Source of the DNA: Taxawa tesnikishii (nom. ined.)
Taxonomy: Eukaryota; Ascomycota; Dothideomycetes; Dothideales
Assembly: GCA_030247885.1 (NCBI GenBank)
Contig: JAPDRO010000018.1
Coordinates: 434,001 to 498,000 of the forward strand
Direction of reading: 5' to 3'
DNA length: 64,000 nt
Part shown: positions 33,751 to 47,899 of the stretch, piece after piece
How positions within the stretch are numbered: position 1 is the stretch's first letter
Layout: each line of letters starts with the position of its first letter
Made by a program: the position numbers and the translations under genes
The notes under the pieces: generated by a model
Databases searched by the model: none
Told to the model about the DNA's origin: nothing
What the model saw: only the letters and a program-made list of their open reading frames with translations

Positions 33751-35879
33751 TCCTATTATTTAATTAACTACTTATACTAATCTTTAATCTTTGCCTTTAT
33801 TATAGCTCGTTAACTATAATAATTCTATATATAGCGCGCTATAGCTATACTACTTATAGCTTACTTACGTTTCTAGTTAGCGCTATTATTTTATATAGTA
33901 TATTATATCCTTATACGCGTTTATATTTTATTTACGCGTTTTAACTTATCCGACTTAGAGTATTAACTCTATCTTCTTAATAGTATTTTATAGACTTTTA
34001 CCTCTCTATTTACTAATACTCTTATTACTTCCTTTACTTACGCTATTTTCTCGGTACTATTATAACGTCTTTTAACTTCTATTAAGGAGGTTTTAACCTT
34101 AACTTCCTTTTATATTAGATATTACTACTATACCCTCCGGCTATATTTACTATATTTTATTACTCGCGCGCTTTCCGGCTACGTTTAGATCGTAGTATTT
34201 ATTAGTTTATTTTAGTTTATATATATCCTAGCCGCTAATATTACTAATTACATTTAGACGAGGCGACTACTTATAGACGCTAGTACTCTTCCTTACCTTA
34301 CTAAAGCGCGCTACTTATCCGACGTACTATGCTATAAGTTTCGCTTTAACGAAATAGGCTAGCTAAAATACTTACTAATAATTTTAACTCTAAGTACGTT
34401 TCGAGCTTATCGAATCCTCTCTTTAATATACGTAATACTTACTTAAGTTTATCTCGACGTCGAATATTATATTTACGACCGAAGGTACTAAAGTTACGTT
34501 TAATTCTACTAATACTTAAATATAAGATAAAGATTTACTATTATCTTATATCTATAATAAGAGTAGAAAAAGGCCTTAGTTACTATTTAGAAACTTCTTT
34601 AACTAAGATAAGAACTAGTTTAATCTTACGATAAAGAAGATACGTAACTAGTATAAGTCTACTAATATAAACTATACTAATAAGCGACTCGATAGTCGAA
34701 GTAGTAAGGTACTTAAGTAGCGATATAAAGTAGAAAGTAATATAATTAGCAATAAGAATAACTTCTTCTTATATTAGGGAGACTTAACGCTTATATAGTT
34801 TATAATAAAGACTCTTCGTAGCGCGGACTTTAATAAGGTATTATCTACTAGGAATATACTCTAAGTAACTATCTCGCGAGTATAGTAAAATCGAATATAA
34901 TTTAGTAAGTCTTTAACTAGGACCGCTTTTAGTAGCTAGTTTAAGAGTCCTTCTACGAACTTACTATCGAGCTATTATAAACGTACGCTACTACGTTACT
35001 TATTAAATAGTTCGAATATAAGCTTAGCTACTAGTACTTTTCGCTCTTTATAGTTTAAGGGTAGTTATACTATAAAAGACTTAATAAACGTAAAGTAATC
35101 GTTTCTAAATAGACCGTTTTTTAAGTCTAATATTATCGCCGTTATTATAAATTAATAAGGTAACTAGCTCTAGCTTAACTACTTCCTTTTCGCTCTAATA
35201 GGTATATTTTACTTATATAATAACTCGAATATCGTCGACTAGGCCTCGTTTTAACGATTTATTACGTTTATAAAAATACTAAACGTATAGTATTTCTAGT
35301 TTAATATAGTACTACTACGTAACTCTATTTTAATTAGGAACGAGTTTATATTATCTAGCGCGCTTCGTAACTTATATAGACGCCTCCCCGGTCGTAGTAA
35401 GGCTATATAAATATTTATCGCTACTAATAATGCTACCGTTTAACTCGTACTCGATTCGGAGAAAAGTAATACCCTTAAGACTATATTAAATATCGATATA
35501 TATACTAACGCGCTAGTAAATAACTCGGTCCTACGCTTTAAGTTTAAGACTATATTAATTTAGAGTAGAGAGGAGCCTTCTAGTAAAGAATAGTAAGTAA
35601 AGGAGCTTCTTAATAATAAATAGTAAATAACTAGAGAGGCGCCTCTTATTAAAGTACGCCTAATAGTCGAAGATATTAAGATAGTTAATATATCGAAACT
35701 AGTTAGTAACTCTCCTATTTAAGATAAGAGTAAAGGTCGGGCGAATAATTAGCTTTAAATAGTTAGGGTTACGCTATACGATTTAGCTAATACTTATACT
35801 TTTAATTAGCCTTCTATAGACCTTAGTATAATTACCTAGGATAAGGATAAGGTACTCTTATCTAGCTATTTTACTATAA

Positions 35880-38200
35880 AGAATTCTAGTATAGGGTACA
35901 ATTTAGCTAAGGAAGTATTACTAAATAAGATAGATCTCTAGTATATTAATAAGAAAGACTAGAGAATCTTTTACTAGTACTAGGACTTTAACCTTACTAA
36001 TACTCGCGTAAGAGACGGTACGTTCTTCCTAGGCTAAAATTCGAGAAACTTCCTTTTATTATATTAGTTATATATAGTCGTATAGATCCTAAGGCTACTA
36101 TTATAAGATCGCGACTATACTATACTAGGCTACTAGATAGGCCTAAGTAAGACGAGTATTACTTACGCGCTAGCTCTTAATTAGGCTAGAATTATTAGTA
36201 ATTACGCTCGAGGAGTAATATAACCTAAGGATTATAACTACTATCTTAACGCTTACGCCCTTATAAATTAGGAAGAGTTTAATATTAACGTCGGGCCTAT
36301 ATTAGCGGTTATACTACTTAGCCTTACTAATATATAAGTTATAAAATCTAAGAAGTTTCTTATCCTTAAGCTAAACGAGGAAGGATAGCCTTTAAAGATT
36401 ATATTATACTTATCTTATATATTACTAATAAAGTATAATATAAATAATAAGTATAAAGGGTACTATAAGCTCGATTTTAATGTCCTTTCGATTAATAGAC
36501 TATTAGACGAGAAGCTAATAGTTACTTATAAAAAGGTACTAAAGTTACTTAAGGTACGCGATCTACTTAGGAATATAAAGAACGTTAATACTATTAACTA
36601 GTAGTTATCCTAGTTAGTAGTAACTATACCTAAAAAGATTAATACGAAGACGAACTCTATCTTTAATCTTAACGCGTCCTAGTTACTCGTCCTTTTCGAC
36701 GAATTTTATTTAAATAAAAATTAGACTTATAACGTATATAAGATACTAGTTTAATAGGTAGTATATGCGCGCTATATTTTTATAAGTAGAACCCTATACC
36801 CTCTAATGCGAATAATACTTATACTCGCTTTAACTATAGAGTATTACTACTACTCTTATAAGAAAAATAGTAGGAGTTTTACGTAGATTAGAGCGACTAG
36901 CTAAAAACCTATAAATCTTATAGACTTACCCTTTAATAAAGGACTATTAAAAGGAGGAAAAAAGCTATTAAAGTAAAAGTAGAAATAGCTACGAACTTGT
37001 AGGTTTCTAGTACTAGCGAAATAAATAGCGATTATTAATAAAGCTTAGTAAAAGGATAATAAGTTAAGCGAATCGGTAGCTAATTTAACTTAAGCTAACT
37101 AGGATAATAGTAATAACCCTTAACTAATAGATTTTATTACTAATCTTTCGGAAGAAGTAAGGAAGGCTTTATAAGTATTCGCTAAGATCGTACTATTAAT
37201 AATAATATAGTTTCCGTCTCGTCTTATATAAAATCTACTTTAAAGTAAATATTTTAGTAAACTAGCGATCGAATTTTTACTATATTATATATATAACGTT
37301 AGGATTATTATTAAAGATAAGTATTAATAGTCCCTCGAAGGCAAGTAAAAGTAATCGATTAAGTCTATATAAGAGGATATATAAAGAGTATAAACTAAGA
37401 CGTTTATAGTTTAGAAATTCTTTATAATTATACGCCTATTTTATATCTAGTTAGTATTTTCGTATTTATAGAGCTTAACTAATAACGACGAAACCCTAAA
37501 GGAAGAGCTCGCTAATTATAATATAGTAATAGCGAAAGGGATTATAACTAACTTTAAAGGCTTTTACTTATAGAGTATTATAACGGATATTAATAAGCTC
37601 GCATTAATATAGGTACTAAAGTAGTTAATTACGAAAGTACGTACTTAGAGAAATACTTAAGGTTATTATCGTAAGATCGTCCTCGCTACCTTTAATCCGT
37701 TTAATACTATAGTAATTTAAATAGTATATATATATAAACTTTATATAATAGTAGGAAGATCTAACTCGAGTATAGTATTTACTATAGTTAATAAAGTAAT
37801 TAAACTTCTCTATTATTACGGACGAGGAAGATATTACCTTTATATCCTTATTATATACTACTAATAATAGGAGTCGAGAGATTAGTAAGTTCTTAAACTT
37901 AACTAAAAAGGAAGAGTATATAAATAAGCTATTTATCTTAAACGCGATAGCTTTAGTAATTAAGACTAAATAGTCGCTTATTTTAGCGGACGTAGTTATT
38001 ATTATCGATTCGAAATAAGATATTAAGAAAGTCCTCTAGGTTTAGGTAAGAGTTAGCTATATAAGTAAAATATAGTAAGCTAGCGTTACTAAGTACTATT
38101 ACCTAGTATATATAGTATTATAGTATAACTTCTAAACGTAAGTAGTTAAGTAATAAGACTTAGTATTAACTATACGTAAAGAAGTAGCGCGTATAGTAAG
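35880..38200 (+). pseudogene. SNF2-family helicase/ATPase, copy 1, RIP-inactivated
   Basis: SNF2 ATPases move along double-stranded DNA and remodel chromatin. Motif I (P-loop) reads GYQIGLSKTSITYALALN with GLSKT at 36140-36154; SNF2 proteins have GLGKT, and Gly to Ser is the change RIP makes. Motif II (DExH) reads VLFDEFYLNKN, FDEFY at 36696-36710, followed by motif III FISRTLYP (36778-36801; family form SGTP/SGTL). Further down, VLATFNPFNTIV (about 37.68 kb) and KLLYYYGRGRYYL (about 37.8 kb) fit the start of the C-terminal helicase lobe. Many TAG/TAA stops replace Gln/Trp codons. It stands directly upstream of a Plavaka-type transposase on the same strand. Confidence 0.75.
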
Positions 38201-38849
38201 TAAAATACTAATAGACGATTAGGGCGTAATTTAGCTAGTATTAGAGTAGTTAAGATAAATAGTATTTATCGAAGTATTATACTCGTCTTATAGTACTTAC
38301 TATATTTTATAACTATTTAGTAGCTTTATTTTATAGTAGAAATATAATAACTCGAATAAATACCTTACTTCTTTTATTCTATCGAGTCTATTAGTAATAG
38401 TTATACGTTTGTTACTATACTTTTATAGTAAGTAAGCTCGTACGAAATCGAAAGTAACTTACTAAGTTAATAAGTAACTCGTAACGTAATAGTAAGTAGG
38501 ATCTTAAATCGCGTATATTTACTTACTATTATCTTAGCTACTACCGAGTTAGCTAGTATTATTAAGCGAGTTCGATAACGACTTACGTAAGACTTACTTA
38601 GTTACGAATTTAATTTATATAATCTTAGTCTCTACTTTAAATATACTAAATACTCGCTATTTACTATACTTCTTTCGTTTATACTTTATTACGTCTACTC
38701 CTTATACTAACTATTATAGTAAGAGGTATTGCCTATAGAATATACGACTACGTATATAAATAGAAATATAACTTCCTATAGTATATTTAGCGCTATAGGA
38801 AACGCCGCTAATACGAGATATAATATAGTACTAGTAACGAATATATATT

Positions 38850-41800
38850 AGCGAACTATATACTACTCTTCTTTTCCTCGAGTTAAGAATATAATATAAT
38901 ATACCTTAATAATATTATCTAAGACGAGTATAGCGAAGATAGGGATAATAATAAGATATAAGACGACGTCGATATAGTAGTTATAGTAATAGAGTACTTA
39001 GTTATAGTAATAAATAACTACGACTTTAATAAACTATTAGATATCTTCTAAAATATATAATATATACTAATAGTAATAGAAGTAATCGACGAGGCGTAAA
39101 ATAAAACGTTACTTAATAATAGGCTAAGCGATAGAGGGGAAAGTACTAATATATATAGTTTCGTAATATATAGTAGTAAAGGTAAGTTATTAACGTTTAA
39201 TTTACGAATAAAAGGATATATATAAATATTCGAGGAAGCTACTAAGATCTTAGCTAGTAAAGGGCTAAATTAGTATAGTATTAGAGTCGTTTATATAAGA
39301 GCTTTATAAGCTAATCGTTCTAGTTATAAGTAAAACGAATATATAGATATAAAGAACCTCGCTAGTTTTAGTAGTAATATCGATATTAGCTTTACGAACT
39401 AGTTATATTAAGAAAATATTTCTAAAAATGCTATTACTTACTTACTACGTAACTCTAAACTAAAGCCTATTATTAGCCTACTTAGCTAGCGCTTAGTAAT
39501 AAAGCTAAAAGATAAAATAATAGGAGTAGAAAAGTAAAAGGACGTAGCGAAGTAATATACTACGCTATTTACTTTACTTACTCTAGATACTACCTAGGGT
39601 AAGATAATATATTATCTTTATTATTACTAAGTCGAGGATACGATTTAATTCTTTCTTAAGTACTAAGGATTCGTTAATAACCTTTTATTCTCGCCGTATC
39701 GTATATAAATAAGCGATAAAGAAGCGAAAAGAGTATATAATAAAATAGTATTAGTAAACTAGTAGTAAGATACTTAAGAGTAAATTAACTATAATAGTGC
39801 GACTATTATCCTTCTAATTATTTCGAGCGATAAGACTTAAGTAACTAATTATTAAGGCAATTAATTAGTATATTTAATATACCTTATAATTAGGAACCTA
39901 AAAGCTAACGTATAAAATTCGAACTAGAGACTTAGTTTAATGCTAATTATCCTTATTTCGAATATAAATACCCCGGATTCGGACACTTAGAGCCGAGTAT
40001 TTTATAAATGTTTTAAGGTATTATTCGACCTAATTAAGTAGATTTTACTAGACGGAGGAAAAGAAATACTATATAGCGACGAATAGATACGAAGGTACTT
40101 CCTTATACTTACTATAATAATATTAAACTATAAAGAATAGATACGAGTAACTAGTATAAAAAGCGGTCGATATTATACTATATATATTATAAACTCTAAT
40201 AATAAAGAAGATTTAGAAGCTTAGGCTCCTTAAAAAACTTACGAAACTACCTTATAATAGATTTACTACTAGCGCTCGAACTCTAATAACTAAGATCGAG
40301 ATAACTAAATATATAATATAAACTACTTTACTTTTAGTTACTTATAAGTAAATATCTACGGGATAATAATAGTTAATAATTTATACTAATTACTTAAGGG
40401 CGTCCTTAACTACGTATAGTAATAGTTACTAAGATTACTAGAAGACTAACTTCCTAAGATATATAGTAAAATACTTAAAGTAATAATCGATAAAGCTAAA
40501 TATTATAAAGTACGCTTTAGAAGGAAGGCCCTACTAAAGGATTTTATAAGTAATATAGTCGATAGATAATTCGCTATAGTCTAACTATACTATAATTTAC
40601 GAATCTTCTAGTAACTATTAGTAAGGAAATAAATAACGAGGAAAGAGCTTAAAAGTATATTACGCTAGCTCTTACTTATATATATACTACTACTAAAAGA
40701 AGTCGATTTTATCGAAGCAATTTAGTTTATACGCGTAGTTATTAACTTTATATTACTAGTACTATATTATAGCTACGACGACGATACTCTTCGATATATA
40801 ATACTAGTACTATTTCGTATAAACTAATATAAGGAGATTTTCCGTAAGTATTAACTTAATAGTAAAAAGGAAGGAAATAATATAAAGGGTTATTTTAACT
40901 TCCTTAAATAGTATAGGATTATATATTATATTAAGATAATTAAGTAGCTTAGCGTAGTACTTAACTTAGATACTAGCTATAGCGAATATAACTACGTTAC
41001 GTTCGTAAAGAAAGAGTATAAGCGTACTAATAGGAAATATAATTAGGAAGACTAACTAGCTACGTATAATAGCTAGTAGTTAAGTATAACTACTTACTTT
41101 AATATCGGACTAGATATACGTAGCCTTACGCTAACGAAGAAGATAAAAGAAGCGGCCTAGCTAGTAAGGCTAATAGAAGCTATAAACGTATAATAGTTCT
41201 TTAGCTAGCTACTAATAGTATACCTTAAATTACGAAGCGTATAAATAAGATAGCAATAAGTACGAGAGTTATAATTACTCCTCGGACTTACTATAAGTAT
41301 AATATTTAGATAAGTAATAGTAATATTTATACGTAAATCTAGACTAAGAGAAGGAAATATAACTATAACTTATATTACCTAGGACTTAGATAGGCTTAAA
41401 GAAAATAACTCGTAGGTACTACTATACTAGGTTTAGTTTTACGCCTTATTAAAAGTTAAGAAGGCTAGTAGTACGGATCCGAATAATCTAAATAGTACTA
41501 AGCTAAATATAATTAAATACGCCTTAAACTAGTAAGGAATCTAAGGAAACGAGAAATATAACTAGCTATAAGTATAAGAATACGTAATAATAGCGCCGTT
41601 CGACTTACTAAACTACTCGTTAATAGTAAATAATATATTTAACGGTCGCCGACTAGTATATTTATAGTTTATTATAATAGTAGAAGATTAGTACTATAAT
41701 TAGACTAGGAATATTATTAAAGCGTAGTATATAGGCGTACTAGTTAATCTCTACGTATTAAAAGACTTAAGTAACTACGTCGACCTTATATATAAAATAA

Positions 41801-42100
41801 CGGAAATTAAACTATTACTATTAGTTCCTTCTCGATATATAGGGTAACTAAGTATACGAAGGATTTACCTACTAACGAGCGTATATTATAGTATTTACGT
41901 AGTTTCTAAACTAGAAATACGAGGTAATAGTAAGGGTAAGATATATATTAATAATACTACTAACTAAGAGACGTATAATTTCCTATATAACGTAGATTAA
42001 AAAGAAGAAGCTACTCGAGTAGTAGTAGACTTACGTAAGATACGTATTAGAGCTACGTAAGCCTACGTAAAAGTAAAGAGTATATACGTAAGTAACTAAA
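38850..42100 (+). pseudogene. Plavaka-type (KDZ superfamily) DDE transposase, copy 1, RIP-inactivated
   Basis: An acidic Asp/Glu-rich N-terminal stretch (about 38.93-39.1 kb) leads to the Plavaka core: LLIISSDKT (Asp codon 39829-39831) followed by VTNY and LVYLIYLIIRNLKANVQNS, then SRVFYKCFKVLFDLIKQIL, a Gly-Gly-Lys-Glu turn, SDEQIRRYFLILTIIIL and NYKEQIRVTSIKSGRYYT. Downstream VNNLYQLLKGVLNYVQQQLL fits the family's (D)xLHQLxKGVFxxH block, with Asp and His lost to Asn and Tyr. The order and spacing DKT - YLTIGN - CHxxL - DG/DE - YxADYPEQ are those of KDZ (Kyakuja-Dileera-Zisupton/Plavaka) transposases. Read-through of RIP-made stops is required, so it is dead. The end is approximate. Confidence 0.78.
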
Positions 42101-42556
42101 TATAGTAGCGCTATATTAACTATCGAATCGATAACTAAATTAATAATTAACTTAAAAATATAAATAACGCCTCGGTTTAAGTATAGCGGCGGCGCTAAGA
42201 CTATAAGACTAATATACGCCTAAAATAAGTATATTAAGTAAAGAGCTTATAATAACTAACTTAATAACTTATTTAATAAGTAAATCGGATCGTACGTAGA
42301 TTTATACGACTAGAACGATATATAGTTAAGTATAAAGTAATGTCGACGGTACTATATATATATAACGATAAAATAAAGTCGAGCTAAGAATAGTAAGGTA
42401 ACTTATTAGTTAAGTAGTCTTCCGACTTACTTACTAAATAATAGTTCGCGGAATACGTATCCGGACTATTTAGCGCTATACTAATAGCGTCCTTATTATA
42501 TATATTATATTATAAGGGAAACGAGGTCGAAGAATAATATAAACTTAACTATATAT

Positions 42557-42860
42557 TACGAAATCCTAATAGGTAAATTAGCGCGTTATAGTACTAATCT
42601 ACTCTCTAGTACCTAATCTACTAATCCTTATATCTTAGATTTACGTATCGAATCTACGATATATACTTCGATTTATAGCATCTATAGTTCCTAGTATAAC
42701 TATTAATATCGCCTATAATAATCCTAATAGGATACCTAATATAATCCTAAGGTGCAAGTCCTCTAGTCCTATTAGGATCCCTAGTAGGATTACGAGGTAT
42801 AGACCTAGCAAGTATACTATTACTATAGTTACTACTAGATCTTCCGTACTATACGTACAA
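42557..42860 (+). repeat. Left end of the KDZ-type copy 2 with subterminal TCCTAATAGGA-type repeats (unit A)
   Basis: ATCCTAATAGG, its complement CCTATTAGGAT and the relatives ATCCTAATAGGATACCT, CCTATTAGGATCC and CCTAGTAGGATTAC recur at about 42,562, 42,721, 42,766 and 42,783, and again near the far end of the unit at 52,230-52,253. Clustered short palindromic repeats inside the first few hundred bases, plus a CAC start, are typical of CACTA/KDZ-type element ends where transposase binds (established for the class; assignment here is inference). Confidence 0.5.
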
Positions 42861-44984
42861 ATTAGTATAAGTATAAGAGATAACGTAGTCGTATTATACG
42901 CTATTACGGAAATACTCTATTTACTTAGGTTCCTTACTAGGCTTATCTAGCTAGGCCCTTACTTATATATTTATTATATTAAAAGTCTTCTTAATTACGC
43001 TCTATAACGCGCTATTAAGTAGTTTATCCTCTAAAACCCTTTTATTCTAACTAACTATAAGTACTAACATCTCCTCGTTCTCTTCGCTATATATATTATA
43101 GTACTATATATATAGGCTACTTACGTTCCTAATTACGCGAGTAACCTTAGGCTTAATATTCTTTTAGAGTCTACTCGAAGACGTAACTTAGTAAAAGAAT
43201 ACCTTTTCGCTAATCCTATTTATCTTTACCTTAATAGCCTTTAGTATAAATATAGTAAGGGATAATAACTTACTACTTATAAGTATAGATAGTATATATA
43301 AACTAATACGCTAGCGCTTAGGGCTCCTATTACTAGCGTTTATAGTACTACTAACTTAAGCGGTAACTATAAGGGGCAATAACTAAGAGGATATAATAGT
43401 CGTAGTAGGTAATAACGATTATCGAACGTTTCTATTAATACCTTCGTTACTACTACGGAGCTCTAAACTAGATGTATCTATAATACGTTAAATTATATTA
43501 AAAAGGAATAAGGGCATAGTTTACCTTCTTTACTAAAGTTTAGTCTAGTAAGGTTATCGCTAAAGGTATAGCGCTATTAAGGAGCGACGTATTACTTAAT
43601 CTTATTATCGACTACGCTAAGCTATTTGCGCGCCTAATATGTTATAATAGTAAGGATACGCTCGCGGCGAAGAGGCCTATTCTCGCGTTACTATATATCC
43701 TAGTATCTGTCGTATATGCGCTATATAGTCTTACTACTTAGTGTTTTCTACTTTAGCTCGTACGTTATATTAGTCTCTAGTATACTAGTTATCTATAAGT
43801 TAATAATATACTTTATAGTTACTACTAAATAAAATAGTATATATAGTATTATATCCTAGAAGAATTTACTAGTATCCTCCCGGCCTATAAGGCTACGACG
43901 TCTATAGTAGACCTTACCTATAATCTCGATAAATATCTTACTTAGGAAACGTTTCGCTTATTTAGTTATTTAGTACTTAGCGTAATAATGTTAATATAAG
44001 TATTATAACGGTACCTCGTCGCTATCTTAGTAAAGGAAAGCTCTTACCTTTCCTTCCTTATATACTTATTACTTAAGGTAATTAGTATCGCGAGACGTAT
44101 ATCTACTAGTAGCATTTCGATTAATATAAGCGTTTATTTCTCTATAGGTAATAGTAGAGTAGTTATTACGAGTCGTTCTTATAGATTTACGTATCTAGAT
44201 TTACGTTAGTACTTCGAGGATAGCTAGGAATATTATATACTCTAAAAACTATAGCCCTATATAGGGCGCGTAGTACTTCCGTCCCTAGGTTAGCTTCTTA
44301 CTCGATAGACTAGACGTCTCTCTATATATCCCGAATAAGTTTATTCGTCTAGTATTCGTTTTAGGATACTAGGTAAAATCTAGGGTATATTATCTCTTAG
44401 AAAGAAGGCATAACCCCGAAGTAGAAATAAATGTAATATAAAGCTTAACTACTTTATAGACCCGAAATGTAACTAGAGGTAATAGTAGCTTACCTCGACT
44501 AATAATCTATTTAAGGTCTTCTCTTCCTTAATAGAAGAGTACTAAAGGTTATATCGTTTATATTTCCTAGCGCTCTTCTAGCTCTTAGTAGCCTTACTTA
44601 ATACTACGAGATACTTAAACGAGACTTAAGTAGTTAGGATTATAAATAAACGTAGCTTCTATCTAAACCGAGTCGTAGTTAATACTATCCGATCCTTAGG
44701 ATAGCTTAGTAATACTATAATATATAAGAGAAATCTAATAATATATATTAAAGACGAACGACGTATCGAACAAATAGTTAATAAAGTTTTACTAAGGTAT
44801 TAGGATATAATATAACAAAACGAACGCGTTAATATAGTTAGGTTAAATGAAAAGAAGGAAAAAGTTCTATACGTATAAACGTATCTTAACGCTTCCTTTA
44901 GCGATTCGTAGTAGTCTAAGCTATTTACGTAACTCTTAGTAGCTATATTAATAGCGGCCTTAGTAGCTTCTTTAAGACTTACCT

Positions 44985-45335
44985 TATTAGTAATCCTAGT
45001 AGTAATCCTAGTAGTAATCCTAGTAGTACTCCTAGTAGACTCTCTAGCGACTTTCTAAGAATCGCCCTATTAGTAATCCTAGTAGTAATCCTAGTAGTAC
45101 TCCTAGTAGACTTTCTAGCGACTTTCTAAGAATTGCCCTATTAGTACTCTTAGTAGACTTTCTAGTAGCTTTCTAAGAATCGCCCTATTAGTAATCTTAG
45201 TAGTAATCCTAGTAGTACTCCTAGTAGACTCTCTAGTAGCTTTCTAAGAATCGCCCTATTAGTACTTCTAGTAGTACTCCTAGTAGACTCTCTAGTAGCT
45301 TTCTAAGAGTCGCCCTATTAGTAATCCTAGTAGTT
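44985..45335 (+). repeat. Minisatellite in X, unit A
   Basis: About five copies of a 50-80 bp composite unit built from CCTAGTAGTAATCCTAGTAG and GACTCTCTAGTAGCTTTCTAAG, with inner 12-bp CCTAGTAGTAAT repeats. In one frame it would encode a Ser/Pro-rich NPSSNPSSTPSRLSS-type repeat. Confidence 0.88.
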
Positions 45336-46897
45336 AGTATTAATAAAGTAATATTACCTTCTTAACTATTATCTAGTTATAATACTTATTTATATAGTAA
45401 AACTCGTATAATTACCTTAATTAAGTTATTATAGCTATCGCCGTTAAAGTAAGTATTATAGTAAGTATAAGCTAATATACCTTAAAATAAGTAGTTTAGT
45501 AGACTATCTTATATAAAGAGACTATAAGTACCGTACGCTCTATAGTTACATTCGTAAGTACTACTACCTTAAAGGTAATAAATAATTATAATAAAGGGTA
45601 GTTTAGGACCTACTCTCTATTAGTATTATATATCGAGGGTATACTTAAAACTTACTATACGAAACTTTAAGTTCTTTCCTTATAGACATCGAATCGAGAT
45701 AAGTCTCTCCTAATTACCTTAATCGTTAATTATAGTAGGCCTCTTATCTTCTTAATCTAATTCGATATAATTCGAGGCGCTATTTAACTCTTACTTTATA
45801 GTTAGCAATTCGACTAAGCGTAATAGGAGTAGATCCTTTAGGGCGTAATAATACCTTATTACTTTTACTCTAGCTCTTATAATCTCGTACGTAAAGCTAA
45901 TAGCCTTAAACGAACTACCCTTAAGCGTAACTTATATAGGCTCTATAACTAGGATATAGTAGTATCTTTTCTTACTATCCTTACTCTTTATCTCTACGCT
46001 TTTAGTTTTAGCTTTATCTCCGTCCTTATTACTAGTACTACTAGTAGCTAGGCTAGTTATAGCGCGACTTATACTAGAGGTTAATTTAGCGTTACTATAA
46101 GTAACTTTATACTCGTAGCCGCGTCGCTTAAGGTTTACGTTAATTTAGTATATTAGCTTCTAGAATAACTCTTTTCTATTGTCTATCTATATAAATCGTA
46201 TAGTATCGTAGAATCGGTATACTATGTCGTATTACTTTAGGACTATAGTAAAGATCTTAACCTCGATATAGTTCTATATTTTAATTGTCGCAAAACTCTT
46301 TCTAATAAGACGCAACGCTACGAAGATTCTCTCGATAAAAGTATAGAAGTTATAGTATCTCTAGTTACTTAGCTATAAGTCCTATTTAATTATCTATGTA
46401 ACTAATCGACTACTATTTTTGCTAATATTCTTTAACTTATAAGTTAAAGCTATAGTCGCATTAGGGGAGTATCTTTATAAGAGTATACGTAGGTATTAAG
46501 TAAAGGCTTAGTTAGTCTTCTTTAACTTATAAGGCCTTCGGGATTAACTATATACGCCGTCTAGTTACTACTTACATATTCCTCTCGTTTAAATAGTAAA
46601 TATTCCTCGATGTCTTATTCGCATTCTTTGTACCTTTACGATCTAATTATCTTATTAGCTTTGTAGAAGATAGTCCTTATAGGCTACGCTAGCGTATATA
46701 GGAACTACTATTAGTACTTTACTTTAACCTTATCGATAGTATAAACTTAACCCTTTATTTACCTACGTAAAAAGGCCTCTCTTATCGTGTTAATTAGTAG
46801 TCTAATACTAGCAATTTCTATAGAGTAGTACTCTTCTCCTTTTCCTTTATTATATTATATATATAGTTAAGTAGTAAAGTAAGGCATAATTATAGTA

Positions 46898-47100
46898 GGC
46901 CTTATTAATCTTTCCTTTATATCTTATATACTTATTCGTTTATATCCCCTCCTTACTTTTATACTCTAATAAACCTCCTAGTAGGATTACTAGTAGGGCC
47001 TTATTAATCTTTCCTTTATATCTTATATACTCGTTCGTTTATATTCCCTCTTTACCTTTATACTCTAATAGATATCCTAGTAAGATTACTAGTAGGGCTT
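46898..47100 (+). repeat. 99-bp tandem repeat, unit A
   Basis: Two copies starting GGCCTTATTAATCTTTCC at 46898 and 46997, plus a partial third ending AGTAGGGCTTACTTACTCCC. The counterpart in unit B is at about 56,793-57,000. Confidence 0.85.
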
Positions 47101-47459
47101 ACTTACTCCCTCGTTTGTACTTTATAAACCTATTCCTTTACTTCCGTTTTATACTTCCTTACTAATAAAGTCTTTTATCTAGTTACTACCTTTTTCCCTC
47201 CGGCTATATTTATATACTTATTCTTTACTACTACTTATCTTATTCGCTTTACTCCTTTATTAGCTTAGTACTTAATAGTTACTACGTCTTACGCTACGTT
47301 TTCTTAAGCCTTCTAGATCTATATTAGTATAGAGACTTCGTTTATATTATACGTTACGCGTTAGTTAATAACGCTATCTTCGGCTACTATTATAATATTA
47401 CTTTCTCGTCCTTCCGCGCTCGTATAAGTCGTCTCTATATATATGCTAATTACTTCGTA

Positions 47460-47575
47460 TTACTACCTTCTTATTACGCGCGTTACTATCTTCTTATTAC
47501 GCGCGTTACTACCTTCTATAATACGCGCGTTACTATCTTCTTATTACGCGCGTTACTACTTCTATCATACGCGTA
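47460..47575 (+). repeat. 22-bp array (TTCTTATTACGCGCGTTACTA), unit A
   Basis: Five or six copies rich in the palindrome ACGCGCGT. It is repeated in unit B at 57,360-57,470. It is unusual for keeping dense CpG in AT-rich surroundings. Confidence 0.85.
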
Positions 47576-47899
47576 ATATAGACTTATACTTTACTATTAG
47601 TTCTTCTTTATTTCCTTATCTAGCGCTAAATTTAGTCGCTATCTTATATAGTCGTTCTTATAGACTCTCTTTTACTAGTCCGAGGTATTTCTTCCTTCCT
47701 ACTTACTTATATCGTATTTTAACTTACTACGTAGAATAATTATTTATCTTAGTCGTTATAGTAAGCTATTAGAATTACGCTCTTTCTTTTACTAGTCCGA
47801 GGTATTTCTTCCTTTTACTCGTATATATACTTGTATTAGATTTTAACTTATCGCGCAAAACGATTATTTTACTTCCGCGCTATTACTATAAGTATACCT

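Larger units (their letters stand above)
42660..47300 (+). pseudogene. Unrecognised long coding trace X, unit A
   Basis: Former coding region upstream of the SNF2 helicase; more readable in unit B, which see. In unit A it is more saturated with RIP changes. A 350-bp minisatellite (44,985-45,335), a 99-bp tandem pair (46.9-47.1 kb) and a 22-bp array (47.46-47.57 kb) lie inside or at its end. Confidence 0.5.

Noticed and set aside
44985-45335. Regular short repeats considered as a CRISPR array (also 27,000-27,450).
   Set aside because: The genome is fungal, there are no uniform repeats with unique spacers, and the units are degenerate and contiguous, so these are minisatellites.
47443-47739. 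Open frames of about 95-110 codons at 47443-47739, 52570-52857 and 57339-57668, considered as small genes.
   Set aside because: They are stop-free remnants inside the RIP-altered tandem units; two are mere translations of the CpG-rich 22-bp array and its flank, and 52570-52857 is a fragment of the long trace X.
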